Source: Pseudomonadota bacterium (lineage in GTDB: Bacteria > Pseudomonadota > Alphaproteobacteria > UBA1280 > RI-95). Taken from it: DNA of 64,000 nt. The stretch is taken from assembly GCA_016125375.1 (NCBI GenBank), contig WGLU01000005.1:62001-126000 (forward strand), given 5' to 3'. The position numbers and the translations under genes are program-made. Shown one piece after another: positions 9,490-17,845 of this stretch (the stretch's first letter is position 1; each line of letters starts with the position of its first letter). Under the pieces are notes generated by a model. The model did not search any database. It saw only the letters and a program-made list of their open reading frames with translations, and was not told where the DNA came from.

Positions 9490-9517
9490 AGCCCCCTCCA
9501 AAAGGGGGCTGATTTTT
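9490..9517 (+). terminator. Terminator of the GNAT/ATP-grasp operon
   Basis: 8-bp stem AGCCCCCT/AGGGGGCT with a 5-base loop, followed by GATTTTT. Confidence 0.85.
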
Positions 9518-9585
9518 ACGGAAGCGCTTCATCCCTGCCGCGTGCTGTGGTACAACGTGCCAGTTTATGAACAAAGACCAGACCG

Positions 9586-10632
9586 ATGCACCTACCAAGC
9601 GCCCTTTATGCCCGACATATTGCCGATGGCACCCTGATGGCCGACGCCGACCAGCAGGCCGTTTTGCCTGTGCTGGACGGGCTTGTTGAGCGGTTGTCGG
9701 TACCGGCAGCGCGCGTGCCGTGGCGCGGAATAGACATCTGGCAGTACGCGGCTGGCACAGCGCCGCAGGGCGTGTATATGTTCGGGCCCGTCGGTCGTGG
9801 TAAAAGCATGCTGATGCAACTGGTGTTTGACAGTCTGCCGATGGCGGAAAAACGCCGCGTGCACTTTCACCCGTTTATGGAAGAGCTGCACCACCGCATG
9901 CATACCACCACGCCGCCGGCAGGTGTGGACATGGTGTGGTTTATTGCCGCGCAGATCGCAGCCGAAGCCCGCGTGCTGTGTTTTGACGAGTTTTATGTGA
10001 CCAATATTGCCGATGCCATGCTGCTGGGCCGTCTGCTGGAGGCGCTGTTCGCCTGTGGCGTGACCCTGTGCGCCACGAGCAACTGGCCGACAGACAATCT
10101 GTTTCAGGACGGGCATAACCGCGGGCACTTTATGCCGTTTATGGCTGTCTTGAAAAAGCACATGACCGAACTGGATTTGAACGAGGGAGCTGACTGGCGC
10201 CGTGCTGGCGGCGACGCCCCTGCCACCGTATCCGCGGCGGAGGCTTTTGCCCGGTTGGGGGGCAAGAAAGAGGCGGAAACGGTCCTCCGGTTGGGTCATA
10301 GCGACGTGCTGGCCAAAGGCATGAGTGGCGGCGTGGGTTGGTTTACCTTTACCGAGTTGTGCGCCAAGCCGCTGGGGCGTGCGGAGTATATGGATTTGTG
10401 CGCGGGGCTGAAGGGGCTTGTTATCTCTGACCTGTACAGGCTAGATGGCGCTGCCGCCGATGCAGCCATGCGCTTTGTGGTGCTGGTGGATATTGTGTAC
10501 GAGAACCACCTGCCCCTGCGGGTGACCACCGATGGCATCGCGTTGGAAGAGGTCTGTACCGAAGGGGCGGCGGCATTTGCGTTTCAGCGCACCCTCTCGC
10601 GTTTGCATGAACTACAAAAGATGGGCGGATAA
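9586..10632 (+). CDS. zapE: Cell division protein ZapE (AFG1-family ATPase)
   Basis: 348-residue AFG1/ZapE P-loop ATPase. Walker A is GPVGRGKS at 67-74, preceded by the family string PQGVYMFGPVG. VHFHPFMEELHHRMH lies near 92-106. Walker B is VLCFDEF at 130-136, followed by VTNIADAMLLGRLLEALF, and a sensor TSNWPTDNLF is near 165. In E. coli ZapE associates with the Z-ring under low oxygen or filamentation. The next gene starts 4 bases after the stop, suggesting co-transcription with the ABC-F gene. Confidence 0.9.
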   Translation: MHLPSALYARHIADGTLMADADQQAVLPVLDGLVERLSVPAARVPWRGIDIWQYAAGTAPQGVYMFGPVGRGKSMLMQLVFDSLPMAEKRRVHFHPFMEELHHRMHTTTPPAGVDMVWFIAAQIAAEARVLCFDEFYVTNIADAMLLGRLLEALFACGVTLCATSNWPTDNLFQDGHNRGHFMPFMAVLKKHMTELDLNEGADWRRAGGDAPATVSAAEAFARLGGKKEAETVLRLGHSDVLAKGMSGGVGWFTFTELCAKPLGRAEYMDLCAGLKGLVISDLYRLDGAAADAAMRFVVLVDIVYENHLPLRVTTDGIALEEVCTEGAAAFAFQRTLSRLHELQKMGG

Positions 10633-10635
10633 CGC

Positions 10636-12522
10636 ATGCTAACAGTAAGCAACCTGACCTACCGTATTGCCGGTCGCGTGATTTTGGAAGACGCCGGCGT
10701 AACCATTCACGACGGCTGGCGTGTGGGCGTTGTCGGCCCCAACGGGGCGGGTAAATCCACCCTGTTCAAACTGTTGGCGGGCGAGTTGCAGGCCGACCTT
10801 GGCATTGTGGAGGTGAGCACGCGCCAGCGCATTGGCATGGTGCGGCAGGACATTCCGGACGGTGATACATCGCTGATTGACATTGTGCTGGCTGCCGACA
10901 CTGAACGCGCCGACCTGATGGAACGGGCAGAAACAGAAACAGACCCGTTTGCGCTGGCAGACATTCATACCCGCCTGAACGACATCGGTGCCTATGCCGC
11001 CCCTGCGCGCGCGGCGGCTATTCTGGCAGGCCTCGGCTTTACCGAGAGCCAGTTGCAGGAACCCATTAGCGCTTTCAGCGGTGGCTGGCGCATGCGGGTG
11101 GCGCTGGCGGCGGCGCTTTTTCAGGAGCCGGAGATTCTGCTGCTGGACGAGCCGACCAACCACCTGGATATCGAAGCGATTATGTGGCTGGAGGATTATC
11201 TGGCCAAGTATCCGCATACGCTGTTGATTATCTCCCACGACCGGGCTTTGTTGAACACCTGCGTGGATCACATCGTGCATGTGGACAAGCAGCAGCTTGC
11301 CCTCTACACGGGCACTTACGATACATTCGAGCGCGAACGCGCCGAACGCCTGATGCAGCAGCAGAAGATGTTCGAGAAACAACAGGCGCAGCGGGCGCAC
11401 ATGCAGGCGTTTATTGACCGCTTCCGTTACAAGGCGAGCAAGGCCCGCCAAGCGCAGAGCCGCATCAAGGCGCTGGAGCGGATGGACGTGGTGGACGCCG
11501 TAATTGCCGACCGTGCCCGCAAGTTTGATTTTCCACAGCCGGACAAGCTCTCGCCGCCGATTATGGCGCTGGATATGGTGGATGTGGGCTACACCGCAGG
11601 CCAGCCTGTGCTGCGCCGCGTGAACGAACGGATTGATATGGATGACCGCATCGCCCTGCTTGGTGCCAACGGCAACGGCAAGTCCACGCTGATTAAACTG
11701 GTGGCCGACAAGCTACAGCCCATGGGCGGCGAGGTGCGGCGCTCCGGCAAGTTGCGCATCGGGTACTTTTCCCAGCACCAGACAGACGAACTGGATGTAA
11801 CAGCCACGCCTTACGAAACCCTTGCCCGCCGTATGAAAGGCGCCAAAGAGCCTGCCGTGCGCGCCAAGCTGGGGCAATTCGGCTTTTCCAAAGAGCTGGC
11901 GGATAATAAAATCGGCAGCCTCAGCGGCGGAGAAAAAGCCCGCCTGCTGTTTGCCCTGATGAGCCTGGACGCGCCGCACCTGTTGCTGCTGGACGAGCCG
12001 ACCAACCACTTGGATATTGATGCGCGCGAAGCCCTTGTGCAGGCGCTGAACATGTACGAAGGCGCGGTGATGATCGTCAGCCACGACCCGAGCATGATTG
12101 AGCGGGTGGCTGACCGCCTGTGGCTGGTCAAGGACGGGGTGTGCCAGCCGTTCGAGGGTGACCTGAGCGACTACCGCCGCATGGTGATGGAAGACCGCCG
12201 CAGTGCCGCGCGTGAAAGCAAGGCTGAAAAAGCAGACAAAGCCGCCCGTGCGCCGAGCAGAAAAGAGCTCCGCCAGCAGGAGGCGCAAAAGCGTAAGGCC
12301 CATGCCGATCTGGTGAAAAAAATTGAAGAGGCGGAAAAGGTCATGAGCCGCCTGACAGACAAGAAAAAGGCGCTGGAGAGCCAAATGGCCGACCCCGCGT
12401 TTTACGAGGATGCCGCCAAAATGCAGGACGCCCAGTTTGCCTACGGCAAGTTGATCAAAGACCTGGGCGACGCGGAAGAGGTTTGGATGCACGCGCAAGA
12501 GGCGTATGATGAGGCGAGTTAA
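10636..12522 (+). CDS. ABC-F family ATP-binding protein (YheS/Uup-like)
   Basis: 628 residues with two ABC cassettes and no membrane domain. Cassette 1 has Walker A GPNGAGKS (34-41), signature FSGGWRMR (about 147-154) and ILLLDEPTNHLD (167-178). The linker (about 235-290) is rich in Arg, Gln and Lys, as in the ribosome-interacting P-site linker of ABC-F proteins. Cassette 2 has GANGNGKS (343-350), LSGGEKAR and LLLLDEPTNHLDID. A charged C-terminal coiled coil (about 540-628) matches the YheS/Uup shape. These proteins act on the ribosome or on Holliday-junction-like DNA. No transport role is expected. Confidence 0.9.
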   Translation: MLTVSNLTYRIAGRVILEDAGVTIHDGWRVGVVGPNGAGKSTLFKLLAGELQADLGIVEVSTRQRIGMVRQDIPDGDTSLIDIVLAADTERADLMERAETETDPFALADIHTRLNDIGAYAAPARAAAILAGLGFTESQLQEPISAFSGGWRMRVALAAALFQEPEILLLDEPTNHLDIEAIMWLEDYLAKYPHTLLIISHDRALLNTCVDHIVHVDKQQLALYTGTYDTFERERAERLMQQQKMFEKQQAQRAHMQAFIDRFRYKASKARQAQSRIKALERMDVVDAVIADRARKFDFPQPDKLSPPIMALDMVDVGYTAGQPVLRRVNERIDMDDRIALLGANGNGKSTLIKLVADKLQPMGGEVRRSGKLRIGYFSQHQTDELDVTATPYETLARRMKGAKEPAVRAKLGQFGFSKELADNKIGSLSGGEKARLLFALMSLDAPHLLLLDEPTNHLDIDAREALVQALNMYEGAVMIVSHDPSMIERVADRLWLVKDGVCQPFEGDLSDYRRMVMEDRRSAARESKAEKADKAARAPSRKELRQQEAQKRKAHADLVKKIEEAEKVMSRLTDKKKALESQMADPAFYEDAAKMQDAQFAYGKLIKDLGDAEEVWMHAQEAYDEAS

Positions 12523-12545
12523 TAAAAAAAACGGGAACACGCCCC

Positions 12546-13280
12546 ATGCAAGCCGCCAATAAAGTTGCCGCCATTACCCTTTCCTTCTGGATGATGAAAA
12601 TCCTGGCCACAACGCTGGGTGAAACCGCCGGCGATATGCTGGCCATGACCTTGGACGCCGGTTACACGGTCGGCCTGCTGGTGACCATGGGCATTTTGCT
12701 GGTTTTGCTGCTGGCACAGGTGCGGGCGGATAGGTTCCATCCCTCCCTTTACTGGGCGGCGATTATTGGCACAACCACGGCAGGGACTGAGATATCCGAC
12801 TTTATGGACCGCACACTGGGCATTGGCTACATGTGGGGGTCGGTAGTTCTGGTCAGCGGCCTGGCGCTGGTGCTGGGACTCTGGCACAGGTCAGAGAAAT
12901 CCCTCCGCGTCTACCCGATTACCCGCAAGGGGCCGGAAATATTCTTCTGGGCCGCTGTTTTATTCTCCAACAGTTTGGGCACAGCTTTCGGGGATTTTCT
13001 AACCGATGATGCGGGGCTGAGCTATATGCAGGGTGCGTTGGTAACGTTTGGTGTTATCGGTGTTGTTGCGGGATTGCATTATGTGAGCAAAATCAATCAG
13101 GTACTGCTGTTCTGGCTGGCGTTTATTTTTACCCGTCCGTTTGGTGCCACCTTTGGTGATTTGCTGACCAAACCACTGGAACACGGTGGCCTTGGCCTGA
13201 GCACCATTTGGGCAACCGCCGTCACTATGGCTCTGTTTATCGGCATTTTTGCCGTTGCGAGAAAACAGCATCAGGAATAG
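12546..13280 (+). CDS. COG4705-type membrane protein with internal repeats
   Basis: 244 residues with seven or eight hydrophobic helices. The sequence has four related blocks, each with a T/G-x-x-x-x-D motif at the start of a helix: TLGETAGDMLAMTLDAGYTVG, TTAGTEISDFMDRTLGIGYM, NSLGTAFGDFLTDDAGLSYM and RPFGATFGDLLTKPLEHGG. This is the pattern of the uncharacterised COG4705 membrane proteins. The repeated buried acidic residues suggest an ion- or proton-coupled function, but that is inference. It lies between the ABC-F gene and the DUF3095 gene on the same strand with short gaps. Confidence 0.7.
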   Translation: MQAANKVAAITLSFWMMKILATTLGETAGDMLAMTLDAGYTVGLLVTMGILLVLLLAQVRADRFHPSLYWAAIIGTTTAGTEISDFMDRTLGIGYMWGSVVLVSGLALVLGLWHRSEKSLRVYPITRKGPEIFFWAAVLFSNSLGTAFGDFLTDDAGLSYMQGALVTFGVIGVVAGLHYVSKINQVLLFWLAFIFTRPFGATFGDLLTKPLEHGGLGLSTIWATAVTMALFIGIFAVARKQHQE

Positions 13281-13304
13281 ACAACCCCTGTTCAGAGGTG
13301 CCCG

Positions 13305-14435
13305 TTGCCAAACTTTTACAACCGTCTGGAACCCTTCGACCGCTTTGCGGATGTGACCAACATGCGCCACTACGCGCCTGTGCCGGATGACTGGTATGTG
13401 GTGATTACCGATGTCAGAGGGTCGACACAGGCCATTAAGGACGGTCGTTACCGCGACGTGAATACCGTTGGCGTGGCCGGACTGATTGCCGTGAAAAACG
13501 CCCTGAACGGTATGGATTTTCCGTTCGTGTTCGGGGGTGACGGTGTGACCATGCTCATCCCGCCGGAGGGGCGGGAAGCGGTAGAAAGTGCACTGCTGGG
13601 CATGCAGACCCATGCCAATTATTATTTCCGCATGTCGCTCAGGGTCGGGTTGGTCAAAGTGGCCGAAGTCCGCCGGCATGATGCGGATGTTCTGGTTGCC
13701 AGACACCGTCTGGCAGGTACCCAATGTCTTGCCATGTTCCGCGGCGGTGGCCTGACCGTGGCTGAAAAACTGGTCAAAGGCGATACCGAGCGCTACGCCC
13801 CACAGGGTAAGGAGACCGAGGTCAGCTTTGAAGGCCTGTCCTGCCGCTGGCGGCCGATAGAAACCAAAAATGGCCGGATTCTGGCAATTCTGGTGCAGGA
13901 TCTTGCCGGTGTGGAGAATGCCTACACCGAGCTGTTATCCCGCCTGTACGAGGCCTTGGATGGTGACATGCAGCATGCCAATCCCGTGCATATTGAGGAT
14001 ATGGCTTATAAGCCCTTTATCCGCACCGCGATTGAAGAGAAGCGTTTCCATAGTCGCTGGTTGGATGTTGGGTATCTGGACCGCCTGCTGCGCATCTTTC
14101 TGGCCGGGCCCATCTTCCGTTGGCATTTGCCGTTGCTCAAGCGGTACACGTCCGCTGTTGCGGCCCATTCGGACTTCCGCAAGTTTGACGATAGCCTGCG
14201 TCTGGTGCTGGACTGCACCCCCGAGCAGGCCAGAAAAATACAGGACGTGCTGGAGATGTTCCGCCTCCAGCGCCGGATTTGTTACGGCGTGCACACCACC
14301 GATAAAGCCTTAATGACCTGCTACGTGCCGAGCATCGAACCCGGCAGGCACATCCATTTTATTGATGCGGACAAGGGCGGCTATGCGCTCGCGGCGGCGC
14401 AGATGAAGGCGCAGCTCAAACAGATGGGGTATTAA
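13305..14435 (+). CDS. DUF3095 family protein (nucleotide-cyclase-like fold suspected)
   Basis: 376 residues. The N-terminal region has DDWYVVITDVRGSTQAIKDGRYRDVN and, about 50 residues on, PFVFGGDGVTMLIP. The order ITDxxGS ... GGDG resembles class III adenylyl cyclase/GGDEF folds and is diagnostic of DUF3095 proteins. The C-terminal part is unassigned and ends with YVPSIEPGRHIHFIDADKGGYALAA. The best start is TTG at 13305 with AGAGG 6 bases upstream, since no ATG lies close by. The gene is 24 bases after the COG4705 gene. The enzymatic role has not been shown. Confidence 0.72.
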   Translation: MPNFYNRLEPFDRFADVTNMRHYAPVPDDWYVVITDVRGSTQAIKDGRYRDVNTVGVAGLIAVKNALNGMDFPFVFGGDGVTMLIPPEGREAVESALLGMQTHANYYFRMSLRVGLVKVAEVRRHDADVLVARHRLAGTQCLAMFRGGGLTVAEKLVKGDTERYAPQGKETEVSFEGLSCRWRPIETKNGRILAILVQDLAGVENAYTELLSRLYEALDGDMQHANPVHIEDMAYKPFIRTAIEEKRFHSRWLDVGYLDRLLRIFLAGPIFRWHLPLLKRYTSAVAAHSDFRKFDDSLRLVLDCTPEQARKIQDVLEMFRLQRRICYGVHTTDKALMTCYVPSIEPGRHIHFIDADKGGYALAAAQMKAQLKQMGY

Positions 14436-14458
14436 AAAAGGCGCCTAGAGCGCCTTTT
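14434..14458. terminator. Bidirectional terminator between convergent genes
   Basis: 9-bp stem AAAAGGCGC/GCGCCTTTT with the loop CTAGA. It serves the DUF3095 gene on the plus strand and the GNAT gene on the minus strand, whose stop codon lies in the loop. Confidence 0.75.
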
Positions 14459-14936
14459 CCATGTACAGGGTCGGGAAACTGAGCGCCTGACCATCAATCT
14501 CGGTCGTCCAGACATCGCGTTTTGTTTCCGTGAACCCAAGGCGGCGGTACAGGCCGATGGCTGCCTGCTGGGTTTCCGTCACGTGCAGTTCAACAACTTT
14601 AAAACCGAGCTCTCTGGCACGCGTCAGTAGGTGCAGGCTCATGGTTTTGCCAAGCCCCTTGCCGTGATGGTCGGGGTGGAGGTGCAGTTTGCACAGCTCC
14701 ACACGTGTGCCGTCTACTGGCCGCAAAGCGCCCATACCCACAAGTGTGCCGCCCAGTTTGGCGACTTGCATGTCGCCACCGGCAGTCACCCAGTTCTGCG
14801 CAGTTTCCACAATGTCGCCGTGGAAGCTGAGTTTCTGGATAAACCCTTGCGGATTATTGGCAACAGAGAAGGCATAAAGGGCGGCCATATCCGCATGGTC
14901 GGCGGGGGACAGCGGCATCAAGGTAAGGTCTGTCAC
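14445..14936 (-). CDS. GNAT-family N-acetyltransferase
   Basis: 163 residues from a GTG start at 14936 that overlaps the dapE stop by 3 bases (GTGA), the usual arrangement for translational coupling. A longer reading back to 15026 would only translate dapE out of frame. GNAT motifs are ELCKLHLHPDHHGKGLGKTM (acetyl-CoA loop HHGKGLGK) and VVELHVTETQQAAIGLYRRLGF. It is the last gene of the operon headed by the nicotianamine-synthase-like gene. The substrate is unknown; acetylation of an amine in that pathway is a possibility only. Confidence 0.78.
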   Translation of the reverse strand: MTDLTLMPLSPADHADMAALYAFSVANNPQGFIQKLSFHGDIVETAQNWVTAGGDMQVAKLGGTLVGMGALRPVDGTRVELCKLHLHPDHHGKGLGKTMSLHLLTRARELGFKVVELHVTETQQAAIGLYRRLGFTETKRDVWTTEIDGQALSFPTLYMEKAL

Positions 14937-16297
14937 TGTACGGCCTCCATCTGGTAAGTGCTGGCAAAGGTGCCGATGATGTTGGCAAAAACGTCCGCCA
15001 GTTGCATCAGTTCGTCCACGCGGCACCGTTCGTCAATTTGGTGCATACCGCCAATGCTGCCGTAGGGGGCAGCTTCCGCCACCTGTGGCATACCACCTTT
15101 TTCAGGCAGGCCGAGTTCGATGATTTCCGCATGGGGGAAATAATCATGCACAAAGCGGCCGTCGGTGGTGCCGCCGCTGCCATCCAGCACGGGCGCGCGT
15201 CCTGTGGCCTGCGTCACGGCATCTACTGCCAGAGCGGCAAGCTTGGCCGGTTTGGCATAATAGGGCTGGGAGGCGGTATCGATATTGGCAAGTACCTGCA
15301 CGTCTGCCAGCTTGGCAGCATCCGGATGGTTTTTTGCCCAGGCCGGCGGGTTGGCCAGCAGGTCCTTGACCCGGTCAGCCAGACCTTGTGCCGTTTGCTT
15401 ATGGGTGTAGCGGAAGTTCCACAGGGCGCGTGCCGTACCCGGAATGATGGCCGTGGCGCCGAAGTTGCCCGATTCTGTGGCCACAACCTCGAAATTGGTG
15501 GCAGGGAAGGCACCTTCCGCATCGTCGAAGGTCTGGGTGGTCAGGATGCTCATAGCCAGCGCAAGGGCGCGGTTGGGGTTCTTGAACAGGTCGGTGTAGG
15601 CGGCGTGGCCCTGGACGCCCTTGACCTCCAGCGTGCCGCACAGGCTGCCGCGGCGGCCGATTTTGATATGGGTACCGAAGGTATCCTGCGAACTGGGTTC
15701 ACCGACGATAACAGCATCGGGCTCGCGGCCGTTGGTGGCCATCCATCCAAGGACGCGTTTGGAGCCGTTGACGGCGGCCCATTCCTCGTCCGTTGTAATC
15801 AGCAGGCTCAGGCGCATGTTGGCTTGGTCATCCAACAGGGCTGCGGCATGCATGGCAGCGGCGGCAAAGGCGGCGACGGAGCCTTTCATGTCTGTTGCGC
15901 CGCGGCCATACAGGAAGCCGTCCTTGATGGTGCCGCTGTAGGGGGTGTCGCTCCAGCGGGTGCGATCACCCACGGGAACCACGTCGGTATGGCCCATGTA
16001 ACAGAGGTGCCTGTTCGGGGTGCCGAATATCCACTCGGCATAGAGATTATCCACGGGGTAGGGCCATTTGTGGTGATTCCCCTCGAAAACCATGCGGGTG
16101 CAGGTGGCACCGGCGGCGCTCAGTTCGGCTTCCAGCGCATCAAGGGAAGCCTGCGCGGTGGCAAACAGCTCCGGCTGGACAGGTGTTTCGCTCGGGATGC
16201 GGATGAGCTTCTGGGCCAGTTCCAGCGCGTGCGCGCCGACCGCACTTGCTGCTGCGGCGGCGAGGGGTGTTGATTGCGTGGTTTGGAGCATGGTCAT
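14933..16297 (-). CDS. dapE: Succinyl-diaminopimelate desuccinylase-like M20 peptidase (DapE)
   Basis: 454 residues; M20 metallopeptidase/ArgE-DapE fold. Metal ligands visible are His103 and Asp105 (MGHTDVVP), Asp136 (GRGATDMKGS) and the catalytic Glu pair 171-172 (TTDEEW). DGSGGTTDGRFVHDYFP near 390 is the DapE-type substrate and metal segment. The canonical reaction is hydrolysis of N-succinyl-LL-diaminopimelate in lysine/peptidoglycan synthesis. The protein is about 75 residues longer than E. coli DapE, partly from an Ala-rich N-terminus. It starts on the stop of the nicotianamine-synthase-like gene (TGATG). Given that neighbour, a role in releasing a different N-acyl amino acid is possible. 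Confidence 0.8.
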   Translation of the reverse strand: MTMLQTTQSTPLAAAAASAVGAHALELAQKLIRIPSETPVQPELFATAQASLDALEAELSAAGATCTRMVFEGNHHKWPYPVDNLYAEWIFGTPNRHLCYMGHTDVVPVGDRTRWSDTPYSGTIKDGFLYGRGATDMKGSVAAFAAAAMHAAALLDDQANMRLSLLITTDEEWAAVNGSKRVLGWMATNGREPDAVIVGEPSSQDTFGTHIKIGRRGSLCGTLEVKGVQGHAAYTDLFKNPNRALALAMSILTTQTFDDAEGAFPATNFEVVATESGNFGATAIIPGTARALWNFRYTHKQTAQGLADRVKDLLANPPAWAKNHPDAAKLADVQVLANIDTASQPYYAKPAKLAALAVDAVTQATGRAPVLDGSGGTTDGRFVHDYFPHAEIIELGLPEKGGMPQVAEAAPYGSIGGMHQIDERCRVDELMQLADVFANIIGTFASTYQMEAVQ

Positions 16298-17094
16298 CAG
16301 GCGGCCCTTTCAAACAGACGGCTGGTATTAATGCGGGTATGGCATGGCTGGGTTTTGGCACGCTCCACATAGCCGTTGGTCGGCAGGACGGCGGGCTTGT
16401 ACAGCAGGCGGAAAAGGCCTTCCGCATCGCGCACCAGCAGGGTACGCACGCCGTGGTCGAGCAGATGGTCGTAAATCCCGGCGCCGGAGAGCAGACTGGC
16501 GCAGATAACGGTTTCGTCCGCGCGGGGGATGTAGCTCTGGGCGCTGGCGCAAATAACCTCGATGCGGTCGCTCAAATCCAGTGCCTCAATGAGCTGGCGG
16601 GACAGGTCGCAGGCAATGGCGTCCATATCCACGCAGCGGATGGAGGCTGTCGGGTCGGCCTCGGCCATCAGAATGGCGGTCAGGGGCAGGGCACCACTGC
16701 CGAGGAAGGCCGCTTTGTTGTGCTGGGCATCGGTCATCAGGGCGCGCTCGGCGGTATAGAGCTCGCGGTAATTATCCATGTACCAGAAAGCAGCAAGCGC
16801 GCGGTTGGCGGGGCAGGTTTCGGTTTGCATGTCGCTCAGGATTTTCCGGCACCACCATTTTTCCATCTCGCATTCGGCGCAGGCGCACAGGCGCGGCAAG
16901 TCGGTGAGCAGGGGGGCAACTTCGGGGTCGAGGTCGATAGTGGCAAGGTCGTCGAACGTCTGCCAGTCGCAGAGGGTACGGACCAGCGTGCCAAGCGTGG
17001 TGTTGATAACCGGATTTTCCGGCGAGAAATCCACCTGTTCAGCCATGCGGGTGTGGACGGATTTCAAGTAGTCGATGGCTTGCTGGCGGGACAT
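16297..17094 (-). CDS. Nicotianamine-synthase-like protein
   Basis: 265 residues from ATG at 17094, close to the 260-290 of archaeal and bacterial NAS-like enzymes. Reading further upstream to 17268 is unlikely because a promoter lies at 17138-17165. Family features are the Cys-rich LPRLCACAECEMEKWWCRKIL (about 67-86), the aromatic FWYMDNYRELY (103-113), and a SAM-binding Rossmann segment AAFLGSGALPLTAILMAE (128-145) with CVDMDAIACDLSRQL (154-168). NAS enzymes condense aminobutyrate units from SAM into metal chelators; bacterial relatives (CntL type) make opine metallophores. No CntM-like dehydrogenase or CntK-like racemase is adjacent; DapE-like and GNAT genes follow instead. The product is therefore open. 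Confidence 0.78.
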   Translation of the reverse strand: MSRQQAIDYLKSVHTRMAEQVDFSPENPVINTTLGTLVRTLCDWQTFDDLATIDLDPEVAPLLTDLPRLCACAECEMEKWWCRKILSDMQTETCPANRALAAFWYMDNYRELYTAERALMTDAQHNKAAFLGSGALPLTAILMAEADPTASIRCVDMDAIACDLSRQLIEALDLSDRIEVICASAQSYIPRADETVICASLLSGAGIYDHLLDHGVRTLLVRDAEGLFRLLYKPAVLPTNGYVERAKTQPCHTRINTSRLFERAA

Positions 17095-17137
17095 GGCGTT
17101 ACCCTTTAATTCGGTGAATACCCATTCAATGGAGTCG

Positions 17138-17165
17138 GTTATACGCCTTGCTACCAAAAGTGCAA
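17138..17165 (-). promoter_or_regulatory. Promoter of the nicotianamine-synthase-like operon
   Basis: On the minus strand TTGCAC (17165-17160) is followed after 16 bases by TATAAC (17143-17138), a near-consensus sigma-70 promoter ending 44 bases before the ATG. It implies the operon is transcribed separately from mntP upstream. Confidence 0.6.
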
Positions 17166-17221
17166 GGCCTGTGCCGCGTGCACATGTTTTTAACCGCATA
17201 AAGTGTGTCGTTATTCCGCCT

Positions 17222-17791
17222 TTAAAAAGCAGGGGAGGTGAGGTGGCTGTAGAGGATATGCCCGCCAATGGCGACCAGCGTCAGGCCGCCGATGATTTCC
17301 GCCCTCTCGCCAAAGCTTCGTCCGATACGCCGGGCAAGCAGGAAACCACTTGCTGCCGCCACCCACGATACAAGACCAATTGCTGTCACGGCAGGGAGAA
17401 TCTGTACCTTCGTAAAGGCAAGGCTGATGCCGACGGCTGCGGTATCGATACTGGTGCCAATAGCAACCATAAACGTGCCGAGTAAGGTAAGGGTCCGCAT
17501 CTTAACGGCAGGTGTGCCTTTTTGCGCTATGCCTTCGGCCAGCATGTGGCCGCCCACGCCTGCGAGAAGAATAAAAGCAATCCAGTGATCGATGGACGTT
17601 ACCAGATGGGCAAAGCTACCGGCCAGTGCCCAACCCAGCAACGGCGCACAGAAGGCTGTCAACCCGAACAGAGCACCTGTACTACCTGCGCGTAGAATAG
17701 AGAAGCGTTGGACCGTACCGCGGGTAATGGCAACGGCAAAGGCATCCATAGCAAGGCTGAATGCGAGAAGAAGTGTTGTTGTGATGCCCAC
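17222..17791 (-). CDS. mntP: Putative manganese efflux pump MntP
   Basis: 189 residues, six TM helices, in two repeats each with an acidic motif: LAFSLAMDAFAVAITRG near 9-25 and GTSIDTAAVGISLAF near 112-126. These are diagnostic of MntP (former DUF204), which exports Mn2+. The start is GTG at 17791 with AGGAGG 7 bases upstream. The leader is only 54 bases before the GST stop, and no yybP-ykoY manganese riboswitch is visible there. Read-through from the GST gene is likely. Confidence 0.9.
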   Translation of the reverse strand: MGITTTLLLAFSLAMDAFAVAITRGTVQRFSILRAGSTGALFGLTAFCAPLLGWALAGSFAHLVTSIDHWIAFILLAGVGGHMLAEGIAQKGTPAVKMRTLTLLGTFMVAIGTSIDTAAVGISLAFTKVQILPAVTAIGLVSWVAAASGFLLARRIGRSFGERAEIIGGLTLVAIGGHILYSHLTSPAF

Positions 17792-17845
17792 GGGATCAGC
17801 CTCCTGAAAGTGAAGGATGCACCATACGCATGCGGGCGCAATTTA

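Noticed and set aside
7757-9598. 613-codon minus-strand frame opposite the ATP-grasp gene
   Set aside because: Composition is that of a shadow frame (His/Gln/Val-rich, no domain), while the plus strand encodes two recognised enzymes.
14937-15026. 30-codon N-terminal extension of the GNAT gene into dapE
   Set aside because: The GTG at 14936 overlaps the dapE stop in the usual coupled form; the extension lacks GNAT features.
17095-17268. N-terminal extension of the nicotianamine-synthase-like gene by 58 codons
   Set aside because: It would run through a good promoter (17138-17165) and into the end of mntP, and family members start near the ATG at 17094.
17792-17845. Manganese riboswitch (yybP-ykoY) upstream of mntP
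   Set aside because: The gap is only 54 bases and does not show the needed paired loops.
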